Part shown: in pieces, positions 35,076 through 46,928 of the stretch
Layout: every line of letters starts with the position of its first letter
Position numbering within the stretch: position 1 is the stretch's first letter
Assembly: GCA_951799425.1 (NCBI GenBank)
Contig: OX637391.1
Location: 27,957,701-28,021,700 of the forward strand
Reading direction: 5' to 3'
DNA from: Ilex aquifolium
Taxonomy: Eukaryota; Streptophyta; Magnoliopsida; Aquifoliales; Aquifoliaceae
Length of the DNA stretch: 64,000 nt
The notes under the pieces: model-generated
What the model was told of the DNA's origin: nothing
Databases searched by the model: none
The model's input: only the letters and a program-made list of their open reading frames with translations
Program-made: the position numbers and the translations under genes

Positions 35076-35860
35076 ATGGATGTGTTTGAGCCCTTAGAGG
35101 GTCTATGGTGGATTTTTTTGACGCTTCTAGGTTTGGGGGCACTGTTGATACTTGGTACTGGCCCTCACCTATGAGGACCCGACCACGTTCAAAGGAACAA
35201 CATTGGTTGGGGGCCTCAAGCACTCATATGGGGTAATGAACAAAGTGTTACATTACAACCTTATGCCTCGGGGTTCGGAAAAGAACCCGAACATTGAGAA
35301 GTTGGCTCTCCTCCACGCATTCATGGCGGGTGTGGCAATAGACGTGGCATACTTGATATTTGAGGAGATGCAGGAGTTCGTCAAGGCTGCAAAGCCGAAG
35401 GCGAACCTCCCCTTTGGCAACCTTGTCACCCATCTTTGCGACCTGGCTAAGGTGAAGCACTACGCCCATGATACACTGCTCCCCCTAGAGACTAGAGTCA
35501 TAGGGAAGTCCAGCAGCAGCAAAAGGGCTGCCAGGACTAGGGGAGAGAGACCTAGAGCTCCGAGGCCAGAGCCGTCAGCTGCTGAACCATCTTCGTCTAC
35601 ACCTGCTCCTGCCCGCACTATGTCACAGTGCGTGGACGCACTGGAGTCCACCATGCACGGGCTGTTGATCATGGTGACACGACTATTCCAGCACACATTC
35701 CCAGGTGAGTCCATCCCCGGAGGACCTCCATAGCCCCCAGCTGGTCCGTCGACTTCAGCTCCTGTGCCTTCCATGACTGTTGAGGTGGACGATGACGACG
35801 ACAACGATGAGGAGTCTGAGACCGAGGGGGAGGATGCTTTCGATAAGGAGGATGATTAGG
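35076..35860 (+). pseudogene. Env-like region of B (remains)
   Basis: Starts Met-Asp-Val-Phe-Glu-Pro. The next ~25 residues are strongly hydrophobic (Trp-Trp-Ile-Phe-Leu-Thr-Leu-Leu-Gly-Leu-Gly-Ala-Leu-Leu), likely a membrane segment. Downstream are Gly-Gly-Leu-Lys-His-Ser-Tyr-Gly-Val-Met-Asn-Lys (about 35205-35240), a Ser/Pro/Ala-rich part and an acidic tail (about 35785-35858). Shorter than the A copy; broken. Function unknown. Confidence 0.72.
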
Positions 35861-36145
35861 AAGACTTTTGTATTTTTTCTCGTCTGATTTTAGGATGTAC
35901 AGTAGGGTTAGTTCATCGACCAGTAGAAGTATCTTTAGATTTTGGCCGTTTTGTTTTGAAACTTGAACTCCTTGTAAATAAATTTTGAAAATGATCAATG
36001 AAATACCACATTTGTTTTGTTTAATCATTGCCTAAAGCTATTTATGTAATTGCAATATGTTTTTTGGATTTTGAGTGTTTGGATGTTTTGATTATATGGA
36101 TGGATTTTGTTTTAGTTTATAGCTTGTGGTTTTTAAGTGAATGTT

Positions 36146-36179
36146 TGCTAGGGACTAGCAGTGCTCAAGTTGGGTGGTG
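36146..36179 (+). promoter_or_regulatory. Hairpin plus polypurine tract before the 3' LTR of B
   Basis: TGCTAG, loop GGA, CTAGCA (36146-36160), then CAAGTTGGGTGGTG (36166-36179) and the LTR start TGATTAG. Confidence 0.8.
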
Positions 36180-37738
36180 TGATTAGCACAAAACATTGCA
36201 TATTTTGTATGTTAATATGCCCTTTTATACTTGCTTTTGTTGTGACTTTGGGGAGAAATGCACTTTATCTTCTCTCTATCGGAGTTTTGTGTAAATACAG
36301 GTAAAAAGATGTAAATGATTCAAGTTAAGCCCCCATTGAAGTGTTTGAAGTCAATGAAGATGAGGGGATAGCTTAAAGGAAGGCTTGGAGGGTGAAACAA
36401 AACCAAGAAAAATGCAGTTTGGGTGAAAACCTTCCGGAAGGTTTTGCCTTGGTCTACCTATTCACTGCCAAAATCTTTCGGAAGGTTTTGTCTACTGAAA
36501 TGAACCTTCCAGAAGGTTTTGCTTACTAGTTTTCCATTTTAACTGTTCCTGCATAAACCTTCCGGAAGGTTTGTGCCGATCTTCCGGAAGGTTTTGCCCA
36601 GATTGCCCAGACAGCCTACAACACAAGCTCTGCCATTTAGGGGTCCCACCTACACTTCTCCTACTTGTCCCCTGACATCCCTTACACATCTACAGGCCTC
36701 CCATCACCCATGCTTAGACTTTGAAGGCTTGGGCATTTAAGAGAAGGAGAGAGAAGAGGAAGAGCTGGGAGATGCAGGCTAGGCCTGTCTTAGCCTGCCC
36801 AGTATATCCAATCAGACCCCTTTTGGTGTAAGGCCTGTCACACACCTATGGAGCTCTCTATGGACGAAAATGTATCATTCATTATGTATTATTCATCTTG
36901 TATTGCATTGTAGAGAGAGAAGCTCTAGGTAGAAGACATAGTTAGAGAGAGAAAGCTTAGATTTCTTGCATTTCTTCCATCCATTTCACTTGTAATCCTT
37001 TGTAAGACTTGTGTAAACTTCATTTAATGTCTTTAATGTCATTTATTACAAGCACATTGCAAGTTTAGTTCTCCATTTTGGTTTTCACCATTGTTGCAGG
37101 TAGTTTTCTTCATTTCAAGTTTTAAAATGGGTATTGAATGTTTCTAGTCTTAGTTTAAGTTTTCTTGCATTAAACTAAATTCCAATCTTCATTTCTTTAC
37201 AATGTCTCTCCATTACATTTATGTTCTTACTTTAAATATGAGTAGCTAAGCTTATAGTTGGCTAATCCAAGGGAGAACTCCTCTTGGGTATGCTATTTCA
37301 ACTTATTTTCATTCCTCCTCGTAGAGTACGTTGATTCGGTTTGACTGGGTTGAGTATGAACGTGGTTGTGAGTCTTTGATATCCCATAGACTTGTCACGG
37401 GGTATGTTTGGATCCTCACCTCCATCTTAGTCCCTCGCTTCCCACGAATCATTAGAACATCTAGACACCATTGGAGGAAGGTCTCGAGTTGATTTGACAT
37501 TCCCATTGGAATGATCTCTTTGGATTAGCCAACGTTTGTTCCATTTCATTTTCTATCACAAACACAAATCACCAATCTCAAACATCAAAGATTTTTACAC
37601 TTTTCATTTTTCACCCAAAATCACCTTCAACACGATTCACCTCCTTCCCTGAGGAGACGACCTTAGAATACGATTTTCAAGTAAAACACGACACTCAAAA
37701 GTCTCCCTGCGCTTGGGAAGCACTTTTGTTCACACACA

Positions 37739-37789
<51 letters not shown>

Positions 37790-37932
37790 TTCATTCCCAT
37801 TCCCACTATTCCGTTTACCCCATTTCTTGCATCATTTCGAGGGAGAGTGACACTCCCCTATCCGTATAAGCCATACACATATCACGGGATGATGTTTGGA
37901 GATTAGGGAATACAATGGAAATAAGTCAAGCA
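36180..37932 (+). repeat. 3' LTR of B
   Basis: 1753 bp, TGATTAGCACAAAAC to AAGTCAAGCA. The palindromic cassette is at 36425-36600, the conserved GGGGTCCCACCTACACTTCT block near 36640, and an expanded CA microsatellite at 37731-37788. It is followed at 37933 by element C sequence; ATATG (37933-37937) is the presumed right target copy. Confidence 0.9.
37731..37788 (+). repeat. (CA)n microsatellite in the 3' LTR of B
   Basis: An almost pure CA run of about 58 bases with one interruption. The corresponding place in the 5' LTR (26731-26748) has only a short CACACACATGCACACA, so the expansion arose after insertion or during its last copying. Confidence 0.95.
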
Positions 37933-38112
37933 ATATGCAATGAAGGATTGTAAAAAGATGAGTAGGGTTAGAGAACACCTCGCACTTGAGCTTTTGACAA
38001 AAACACCAATATCTTCAACTAAGAAAAATAACACTATACAGAAAGATAAAGTAAGTAGCATGAACAGTTAAAGTAAATAAAAAAGACTGTACACTAAAAA
38101 GCATACGAACAG

Positions 38113-39520
38113 TTACTCCTCCAACAAGTTCGGGTAAACCGGATCCATCAAATCTTCCTCCACTTCTTGTCCTTCAAAACCCTCGAAAAATGGCTTAAGT
38201 CTTTGGCCATTGACCTTGAATGTCCTACCATCTTTGGGGTTTGTGACTTCCACAACACCATTGGGGTTGGCCACCTTGACAAGGTAGGGGCCATCCCAAC
38301 GGGATCGGAGTTTACCTTGAAAGATTGAGAGACGAGAGTTGTATAAGAGCACTTTTTGGCCGGGCTCAAATGACTTCCTTACAATAGATTTGTCATGAAA
38401 GATCGTAGCCCGCTCTTTTGAAATTTTAGAGCTCTCATGCGCATCTCTTCGAATATCTTCCAATTCATTCATTTCAAGCTTCCTATTCTCTCCGACCATT
38501 CTCATGTTGAAGTTCAAGGTTTCTATGGCCCAATAGACCTTGTGTTCCATTTCAACCGGCAAATGGCAAGCCTTTCCATAGACAAGCCGATAGGGAGACA
38601 TGCTTAGAACTGTCTTATAAGCTGTGCGGTAAGCCCAAAGGGCATCGATCAATCTACATGACCAATCCTTCCTATTGGGATTCACCATTTTTTCTAGGAT
38701 ATTTTTAATCTCCCTATTGGCCAACTCAGCTTGGCCATTAGTTTGTGGGTGATATGCGGTGGACACCTTGTGTGTGACGCTATACTTATGCATCAAAGAT
38801 GCAAATGACCTATTACAGAAATGCAAACCACCATCGCTTATTATTGCACGAGGCATCCCGAACCTCGAAAATATGTTCTCCTTGAGAAACTTGACCACGA
38901 CTTGGTGGTCATTAGTCTTGGTCGGGATAGCCTCCACCCATTTGGACACATAGTCCAAAGCCAGCAGAATGTATAGGTAGCCAAATGACACGGGGAAGGG
39001 ACTCATGAAGTCGATGTCCCAACAATCAAATATCTCAATAACAAGTACATAGGAGAGAGACATCATGTTCCTTCGAGTCACACTATCTAATCTTTGGCAC
39101 CTATCACACTCTTTACAGAAAGAGATACAATCTTTTATCAAAGAGGGCCAATAAAAACCTGACTGTAGAATTTTTGCCGAAGTCTTCTTTTCAGAGAAAT
39201 GGCCACCGCACGCTTCCGAATGGAAGAATGCAAGGACTTCCTGTTGTTCACTTTCTGGTACGCATCTCCGCATGACTTGGTCAGGGCAGTACTTGAACAG
39301 GTACGGGTTGTCGAAGTAAAAGTACTTCACATCCGCCATAAATCTCCGTCTATCCTCCGGGCTCCAGTGCGATGGTATTTGTCCTGTTGCAAGATAATTA
39401 CAGATGTCAGCATACCAGGGACAAACAAAATGAATCGAAATTAAATGCTAATCAAGAAAAGATTCAGGGATAGGAATGTGCTCATCGGCCTCTTACACCA
39501 CAAGTCAGGATAAATGGTCC
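38113..39520 (-). pseudogene. Integrase of C (remains)
   Basis: Minus-strand frame with the zinc region (Cys-Lys-Glu-Cys-Asp-Arg-Cys-Gln, about 39090-39115) and core motifs Ile-Asp-Phe-Met-Ser-Pro-Phe-Pro (about 39000), Ile-Ser-Asp-Gly-Gly-Leu-His-Phe (about 38830) and [10 protein letters not shown] (about 38725-38755). The C-terminus is at Asn-Leu-Leu-Glu-Glu. The longest well-preserved stretch of C; the rest is broken. Confidence 0.88.
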
Positions 39521-39529
39521 GCCACCACG

Positions 39530-40300
39530 TTCTCAACTCCCTTTTTTATCTTTGATAGTCAGGTTGAATTCTTGAAGGAGGAGTATCCACCTAATGAGTC
39601 TCGGTTTGGCGTCCTGCTTTGACAACAAATACTTCAAAGCAGAGTGATCGGTATAGACTACTATAGGCGAACCAATGATGTATGACCGAAATTTATCCAA
39701 TTCAAACACTACAGCTAGTAACTCTTTTTCAGTGGTGGTATAGTTCATTTGAGCCTCATTAAGAGTTTTGCTAGCGTAGTATATTACATAAGGTCTCTTG
39801 TCCTCCCTTTAACCGTGCACTGTGCCGACCGCGTAATCACTCGCGCCGCACATAAGCTCAAATGGTATATTCCATTTGGGTGGTTGCATAATTGGAGGTG
39901 TGGTAAGCATGCTTTTCAAAATTTTGAAAAATACCTCACAATTATCCGACCAAACAAATGGGACATCTTTTGAAAGTAAATTGGTCAAAGGTCGGGCCAA
40001 TGCACTGAAGTCTTCAATAAAACGACGATAAAAGCCGGCATGGCCAAGAAAATACCTGATATCTTTGATGAATTTTGGCATGGGGAGGTTGTAAATGGCC
40101 CCAACCTTTCATTTGTCAACTTTGATCCCCTTTGCCGAGACAATGTGCCCAAGCACAATTCCTTGTGTCACTATGAAGTGGCACTTCTCCCAATTAAGGA
40201 CCAAGTTCTTCTCCTCACATCTTTCAAGAACTCTCTCTAAGTTCTCCAAACATCCATCAAAAGAATCCCCAAACACTGAGAAGTCATCCACAAACACTTC
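39530..40300 (-). pseudogene. RNase H and RT C-terminal part of C (remains)
   Basis: Contains Thr-Asp-His-Ser-Ala-Leu-Lys-Tyr-Leu (about 39620-39650), the RNase H start Phe-Glu-Leu-Met-Cys (about 39860), Phe-Leu-Gly-His-Ala-Gly-Phe-Tyr-Arg-Arg-Phe (about 40020-40055) and the RT box Val-Phe-Val-Asp-Asp-Phe-Ser-Val-Phe-Gly (about 40270-40300). The hAT-like insertion lies right next to this box. Confidence 0.85.
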
Positions 40301-40304
40301 CACG

Positions 40305-41179
40305 CAATGTTATCAGAACCGGACCGGTCATCGAACCGGCTAAGGGACTGGGTCAATGGTTCACTGGTTCAACCGGTGGGTCAACTGGTCGGACCGGTCA
40401 TATAATAAAAAAATATATATAATAATTATAAAACATAATAATTTAGCTAAAAAATATAAAATATGTTTAACATATATACAATTTGTCATAAAATTGAACT
40501 TTAAAGCTCCAATCCAATTACATAATAGAAAAATCACTAAGTCCAAACCCCAAACCACAATCCCTACCGAAGAAATCAGCTTGTGTTGTGCAGTTCGACA
40601 CAACTCAAAATCACTTTTTGGCTGTGGGTGAAGATAACCAGAGAAAGTTCTGGGACATGGACAATACTAGTGTTCTCACAAGTACAGATGCAGATGGTGG
40701 CCTCCAGGTCAGTAATATATGTCCTAACTGTCCTAGAATTAAGGAATTTTTTACCTGAGAACACTAGGGAGGAGATAAAGCCTGAGTTCGCTGGTTGCTG
40801 GTACTGGTAGTCCGAGTTCGCTGAGTTCGCTGGTAGCTAATCGAGGTGGCTGGTCAAGGTGGCTGATCGAAGTGGCTGATCGCAGTCGAAGTCGCCTGAT
40901 CCTGATGTCGCTGAAGCCTGATGGTGGTGCCCTCTCCCTTTGTACTGCGATTTAGGGCAAAAAAAAACCCAAATATATTTTAATTTTTAATTTGGCATTA
41001 AACCGTCCGGTTTTTATAAAACCGCCGATTCACTGTTTTTTATAAAAACCGGTCGGTTTTCCGGTTTATAGCCGATTCTTGTCCTTAAGCGGTCCAACTA
41101 AGGAACCGGACCGGTCAAGGTCCCGGTTCACGGTTGAACCGGTCCGACCAGCCGGTCCGATCCGGTTATGATAATACTG
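40305..41179 (-). mobile_element. hAT-type non-autonomous DNA element in the RT region of C
   Basis: 875 bp flanked by the 8-bp duplication CTTCCACG (40297-40304 and 41180-41187). The ends are inverted: CAATGTTATCAGAACCGGAC on the left, and CAGTATTATCATAACCGGAT on the reverse strand at the right. An 8-bp duplication and CA...TG ends point to the hAT superfamily. Subterminal regions are packed with ACCGGT/GGACCGGTC motifs. The centre has a small repeat zone (GCTGATCGAAGTGGCTGATC, about 40850-40885) and no transposase. Orientation is arbitrary. Confidence 0.85.
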
Positions 41180-41187
41180 CTTCCACG

Positions 41188-41850
41188 ATCTTTTCCACCA
41201 TATCACTAAAAATACCAATCATACAACATTGAAAAGTCCCTGGGGCATTACCAAACCCGAAAGGCATACGTCGGTAAGCAAAAGTACCGTAGTGGCAAGT
41301 GAATGTGGTCTTCTCTTGATCCTCCAAAGCAATCTCAATTTGGTTGTACCCGGAGTAGCCATCCAAGAAGCAGTAAAATAGATGCCCAGCTAATCTTTCC
41401 AACACTGGATCAAGGAATGGCAATTGGAAGTGATATTTTCTCGTGCATAGGTTGAGCTTTCGGTAATCGATGCACACTCCCCATCCGGTGATTACCCTTG
41501 TTGGAATGAGCTCGTTCTCCTCATTTGCCAGCACAGTGACTCCCGACTTCTTGGGTACTACTTGTGTGGGTCTAACCCACTTACTATCAGAAATCAGAAA
41601 GATGATGCCCACATCAAGTAGCTTTAACACCTCATCCCTCACCACGTCTTTCATAATTGGGTTCAATCTTCTTTGTGGTTGTCGGGATGGCTTGGAGTCC
41701 TCTTCAAGGTAGATGCGGTGTGTGCAAATGAAGGGGCTTATTCCCTTGATGTCAGTAATTGAAGATGCGGTGTGTGCAAATGAAGGGGCTTATTCCCTTG
41801 ATGTCAGTAATTGTCCAACCAATCGCTCCCTTATGTCTTCTCAATACTTT
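41188..41850 (-). pseudogene. RT N-terminal part of C (remains)
   Basis: Minus-strand motifs Asn-Pro-Ile-Met-Lys-Asp-Val-Val-Arg-Asp-Glu-Val (about 41630-41665), Cys-Ile-Asp-Tyr-Arg-Lys-Leu-Asn (about 41450-41475), Phe-Leu-Asp-Gly-Tyr-Ser-Gly-Tyr (about 41350-41370) and Met-Pro-Phe-Gly-Phe (about 41255-41270). It is separated from the rest of RT by the hAT element. Broken fossil. Confidence 0.85.
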
Positions 41851-42860
41851 CAAAGATCTTCTTCTTTCCTTGCCTCCAATGTTGAGCTAATCACCACCGG
41901 AAAGGTCTTGTCATCCCCAAGATATGTATACTTGAGATTGGATAATAATGGCTTCAACTCCAAGATGGGTTGTTGCATATCCGATGGAAAGATTTTCTTG
42001 TCTTGATGTAGAAGCTTCTCAAATGTAGGAGTCCATTTTTCTACCCCTTTCAAGCTCTCCAACTCATCTTGATCATCAGCCTCATCCTCCCCTTCTTTCA
42101 ATATGCCCAAAAGCTCCAAGTGCTCCTCCACCAAGGTATCAATCCTATTGATCTCATGTGCCTCTTCATCATCCCCCGGTTGTTTAGACAAGTTGAAAAC
42201 ATTGAGGTCCATAGTCATGTTCCCAAATGCAAGCTTCATAAGACTGTTCCTGCAATTAATCACAGTATTAGATGTAGCAAGAAAATGTCTACCAAGTATG
42301 ACGGGAATTTGGGAGCTAAGATTTGCAACCAGGTGAGTGTCAAGCACAATAAAATCAACAGGGAAGTAAAATTTATCAACTTGAACTAAAACATCCTCCA
42401 CTACTCCCCTCAGTGTTCTGACGCTATGATCCGCCAATTGAAGAGTGATTGGAGTTGACTTCAACTCTTCAAGTTGGAGGTTCACACTTGCCCCTAAATC
42501 AAGAAGAGGTTGCTCCACCCGGAAATTTCCTATTGTGATGGCAATGGTAGGGCATCCGGGGTCCTTGAACTTTGGTGGGGTGTTGGTCCTCAAGATTGAG
42601 CTACTTGCTCGGTGAGAAATGCCTTCTTGTGCACATTAAGCCTCATAAATCCTTCAAAATCTTGGCACATGAAGGGATTTATTTTATGGCATCGAGGAGT
42701 GGAATGTTGATTTTTACCTGCTTGAACATCTCAATTATATCATAATAGTTAGCCACCTTGATGGGTGGCTTCAAACAATTAGGAAAAGGGGGAGGAATGG
42801 GGGATGCATGCACACTTTCATCAACCCATTTTTCTTTCTCACTCACCTCACCCCCTCAGA
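41851..42860 (-). pseudogene. Protease region of C (remains)
   Basis: Pro-Pro-Lys-Phe-Lys-Asp-Pro-Gly-Cys-Pro-Thr (about 42550-42580), Leu-Leu-Asp-Leu-Gly-Ala-Ser-Val-Asn-Leu (about 42475-42505) and Ile-Pro-Val-Ile-Leu-Gly-Arg (about 42290-42310), all on the minus strand. Same layout as A and B. Broken fossil. Confidence 0.85.
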
Positions 42861-44540
42861 ATTATCCTTTGTCCCTTTATCTAATGGCAATGTGACATTG
42901 TGTGAGACTTTTGGCACAATGGTCTTATCAATTTTTTTGCCACTTTGAAGGGTGGTGACCGCCTTGAGTTGCTCACAACTCTCCCTGACGAGTTCGGATG
43001 ACTCAATCACAAGTTGGCCTTTAGGGTTTTCTTGGGATTGAGTGGGGAATTTCCCCTTCTCTTGTTGTGACATCCCTATGGCATTGGTCAGTTTTGTGAT
43101 TTGAGCCGAAATGTTATTGTTGAAAGCGGTTTGGCTATGGATGAAATTGTAAACTACATCCTCCAAGTTCCTCTTATGGGGAGGTTGGTAGGTGGGAGGA
43201 TTGGATGGTCCTTGTTGACCATAAATTTGTGGAGGTGGACTCTGGGAGAAATTTTATGGAGGCGGATTTTGTGAATACCCTTGTGGATTAGACCGGGGGT
43301 ACTGAGAGTTAGACGCTTGACCATGACCTTGGTATTGACTTTGCTTGGGAGGCATAGTAGGTGTATATGCATTAGACCCATGAGGAGTGGGATTCTCATT
43401 TCTCCAACTAAAGTTCGGGTGATTACTCCAGCCCGGATTGTAAGAGTTCGAGTGCGGGGACAATGATTGCCTTGTTTGGTTAAAGGCATTGACTTGCTCG
43501 TGGTACACTTCCTTAAGTGCCGGAATGTTAGGGCACTCCGATATGGAATGCTCCACACTCTCGCAAATTGTGCAAAACTCCTCAGTCTTTGAAACATTGG
43601 ACACCTCGTGTCTCCTATTGACTTCTAAATTCTCCACCTTTCATGACAACTTGGTGATTTTAGATAGCAACTCTTCCCGGTCTCTCAAATCATACATCCC
43701 TCCCCTATGTGCTTGATTACTACCCGGAGAAGACCTCGGTACATCGGTGGGATCCATGATATCCCAAGATTGGGCATTTTGTGCCAATGTACTAAAGTAG
43801 TCTAGGGCCTCATCAGGGTCCTTGTTTAAGAACTCGCCATTACACTTCATGTCAATGAATTGTCTATGGTCCGGTGTAATCCCTTCATAGAAGAAACTCA
43901 CCAATTGCCATGATTCAAAACCATGGTGTGGAATGGATTGGAGCAATTCCTTGTAGCAATCCCAACAGTTGTAAAATTGCTCATTGGTTTCCGAGAAGTT
44001 TTGGATTTGCTTTTTAAGAGCGATGGTTCTACGCATCGGAAAAAATTTATTCAAAAACTCGGAAAGCATTTGAGCCCCAGAGGTTATGGATTGAGGCCGC
44101 AAGGAATTCAACCATGTTTTGGCTTTGTCCTTAAGGGAAAAGGGAAACAATTTCAAGAGAGCTATGTCTTCCATAGCGTGATTAGTGAGGAAGGTTGCAA
44201 CTATATCCTCGAATTCCTTAATGTGCAAATACAAATTTTCTTTTTCAATTCCGTAAAATGTAGGAAGTAGTTGCTACATTCCCGGCTTAACTAGGAAGGC
44301 CTGAGCTTCGACCGGTAAGAGAATGCATGAGGGAGTGGTGCTACGTGTGGGTTAGAGAAAATCCCGCATTGACCTCGCTGGAGGATCGATGGGGATATTG
44401 ATCCCTTCATTCCTAGGAGGGAAATACATCCTCGGATTTGGAATTCTAGGGTTTTGCACTCCCCCACCCGTTTGGACATTAGCCTTCTCATTCTCAAAGT
44501 TATCACCTGCATCCTTAAGTGGGTCTTGGTCAATATTCAT
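42861..44540 (-). pseudogene. Gag of C (remains)
   Basis: Starts Met-Asn-Ile-Asp-Gln-Asp. Retrotrans_gag core (about 43800-44230), zinc knuckle Cys-Thr-Ile-Cys..His-Ser..Cys (about 43530-43570), then a Gln/Pro-rich linker and Phe-Ile-His-Ser-Gln-Thr-Ala-Phe-Asn-Asn near 43115-43145. Broken fossil. Confidence 0.85.
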
Positions 44541-44731
44541 GTTGGGGCCTAAGAGTTGTCTAACTAAACGATTTTGGTCGTCCCGTCCCCACATACAAAA
44601 CACTATCTACAAATGAAAAATAGTTAAACAAAATTATATCCAAGGAGCAACGTACCTCAACCCTTGATGAGAATTGACGGCACTTACCTCCGTTGTCCTG
44701 AAAATCACCTTCTCAATTCAACACTTTGCCT

Positions 44732-44749
44732 TCCCCGACAACGGCACGA
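44732..44749 (-). promoter_or_regulatory. Primer-binding site of C (worn tRNA-Asp type)
   Basis: On the minus strand TCGTGCCGTTGTCGGGGA stands in the place of the TGGCGCCGTTGCCGGGGA seen in A, B and E, four bases after the LTR end (TATCAAGCA). Confidence 0.85.
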
Positions 44750-44753
44750 AAAA

Positions 44754-45945
44754 TGCTTGATATTTTCCATCGTATGCCCTAATCTCCGAACATCATCCTG
44801 TAATATGTTTATGGCTTGTACAGATAGGGGAGTGTCACTCTCCCTCGGAATGATGCAAGAAATGGGGTAAACGGAATAGTAGGAATGGAATATGTGTGTG
44901 TGTGTGAACAAAAGTGCTCCCCAAGCGCAAGGAGACTTTCGAATGTCATGTTTTACTTGGAAATAGTATTCCAAGGTCGTCTCCTCAGGGAAGGAGGTGA
45001 ATCGTGTTGAAGATGATTTTGGTGAAAAAGGAAAAGTGTAAAAATCTTTGAGTTTGAGTTTTTGTGATTGTGTTCTTGGTGAAAGTGAAATGGAACAAGT
45101 GTTGGCTAATCCGAAGAGGTCATTCCAATCGGAATGCCAAATCAACTCAAAGCCTTCCTCCAATGGTGTCTAGATGTTTGATTGATTCATAGGAAAGGCG
45201 GGACTAAAATGGAGGTGAGGATTCAAGCATACACCGTGACAAGTCTACTGTGTATCAAGAAATCACAACCATGTCCACGCTCAACCTAGTCAAACCAAAC
45301 CAACGTACACTACGAGGAGGAAAGAAAAAGAGTTGATTTAGCATACCCAAGAGGAGTTCTCCCTTGGATTAGCCAACTTAAAGCTTAGCTACTCATATTT
45401 AATGCAATAACATAAATGAAATGAAGAAAAATTGCAAAGAAATGAAGATAGGAACTTAAATGAATGCGAGAAAATATAAACTACAGAAAAGTGCATTTAA
45501 TACCCATTTGAAGAACTTGAAATGAAAAGCTTGAATACAACAATGGTGAAATCCAAAATGTAGAACTAAACTTGCAATGTACTTGTAATAAATGGCATTA
45601 AAGATATTAAATGAAGTTTACACAAGTCTTACAAAAACTACAAGTGAAATGGATGGAAGAAAATGCAAGAATCTACGCTTTCTCTCTCTAACTATGCCTT
45701 CTACCTAGGAGTTTTCTCTCTCTACAATGCAATACAATCTGAATAATGTCTAATGTAATTTTATATTTTTGTCCATGGAGCTCTATGGTCTGTATGTGCA
45801 GAGTATTCATCAGTTGGGTAGGTTTTGGAAGCCTGCACCAGTAAGGTGCAGAATATGCCTGCACCCCCTGCCACTTTGTCAGCCTCTCTCCTTCTCTCTC
45901 TTCTTCTTCCAAGTCAGGCTTTTGTGTAAGAGATGACATGGTGGT
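44754..45945 (-). repeat. 5' LTR of C, downstream piece
   Basis: Minus-strand LTR end (AAGCA at 44754-44758) with the GAGAGTGACACTCCCC inverted repeat near 44831-44846 and the GGTTTGACTAGGTTGAG-like block near 45280. Interrupted at 45941-45945 (GTGGT) by solo LTR D; the other piece is at 54861-55325. The LTR totals about 1.66 kb without the insertion. Confidence 0.88.
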
Positions 45946-46928
45946 TGATGAGCACAAAATATTGCATACTTCATGGTCTCATTACATGCATTTTAACTCA
46001 ACTTTGTATTTAAGTACTTAGAGTTATCCGAAATTATGAATAATGTTGAATTTTTTATGTTGCAAGTAATTATAGCGTAAATGATGGATTTTATAACCTT
46101 GCAACTAAAGATGAATGAGTGGTGAAGAGATGGACACATTCAATGAGGATTTGGAGGCTTAAAGGTGAAGAAACCAAGAAAAATGAAATTTGGAAGGTTT
46201 AGCCCACTGGTTTCCCAAAGTTTTGACACAGTACCGCTGTTTTTCTCATTTTTCACCATGATCCACTTCGAATCTGAAAAAGTGCAAAACATGAAAGTTG
46301 TAGATCTGGATGTTTTCTGTATTGTGTCAAAAATTTCAGCTCAATTGGACGATAGGATCAAAAGTTATGACAATTATACGAAAACTGGTCCGGAGTAGAA
46401 GGGTACCGGTACGTCGTACCGGTACAACTTTTCCTACTGGAGTTCGGGGTACCGGTACACAGTACCAGTACGCTCTTCTGAAACAGTCCAAAATGCCCAG
46501 AACTCCTGCAAGTCTTCTCCAACTTCTTGGGGGGCCCACCTACACTTCTCCCACGCCTACCCTGACATATTATACACATAATCATGTCATCCTTACACAA
46601 TTTCAAGACTTTGGAGGCAAGGGCATTAATGAGGATGGGAGAGAAGGGGGCTGCCTGGGGAGTTGCTGGGTAGGCTGCTCCTAGCCTGTCCAAGCCATCA
46701 AATCTCTTCCCATTGATGGGAAGCCTGCAGACACAGACCCTAGGGACCCTCATGGACGAAAATGAAGACTCACTCTCCATATATTCAGCATTCACAAGCT
46801 TTGAAGTGGTGGCTACCTAAGCTTAGGAGTAGTCCAAGGAAGAAGATGATGAATAGTAGATAGAAAACTTAGATTTTTGCATTTTCTTCCATCCTTTCAC
46901 TTGTAATTTATTGTAAGACTCTTGTAAC

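Larger units (their letters stand above)
3868..37932 (+). mobile_element. Element B: Athila-like Ty3/gypsy retrotransposon, nested and broken
   Basis: B is a plus-strand element whose first LTR bases lie outside the window. Its 5' LTR is split by T on the left and by the chromovirus (4743-26285, with GAACT on both sides). The internal region runs 26896-36179 and the 3' LTR is 36180-37932. It has a tRNA-Asp type primer site, gag, protease, RT, RNase H and integrase remains, and an env-like region. It is a fossil with roughly seven or more breaks in gag-pol. It must be younger than C, which it interrupts, and older than T and the chromovirus. Confidence 0.85.

Noticed and set aside
40583-40810. 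Frame of about 75 codons inside the hAT-like element as a possible transposase piece
   Set aside because: No transposase motif; short, and located between subterminal repeats in an element of only 875 bp.
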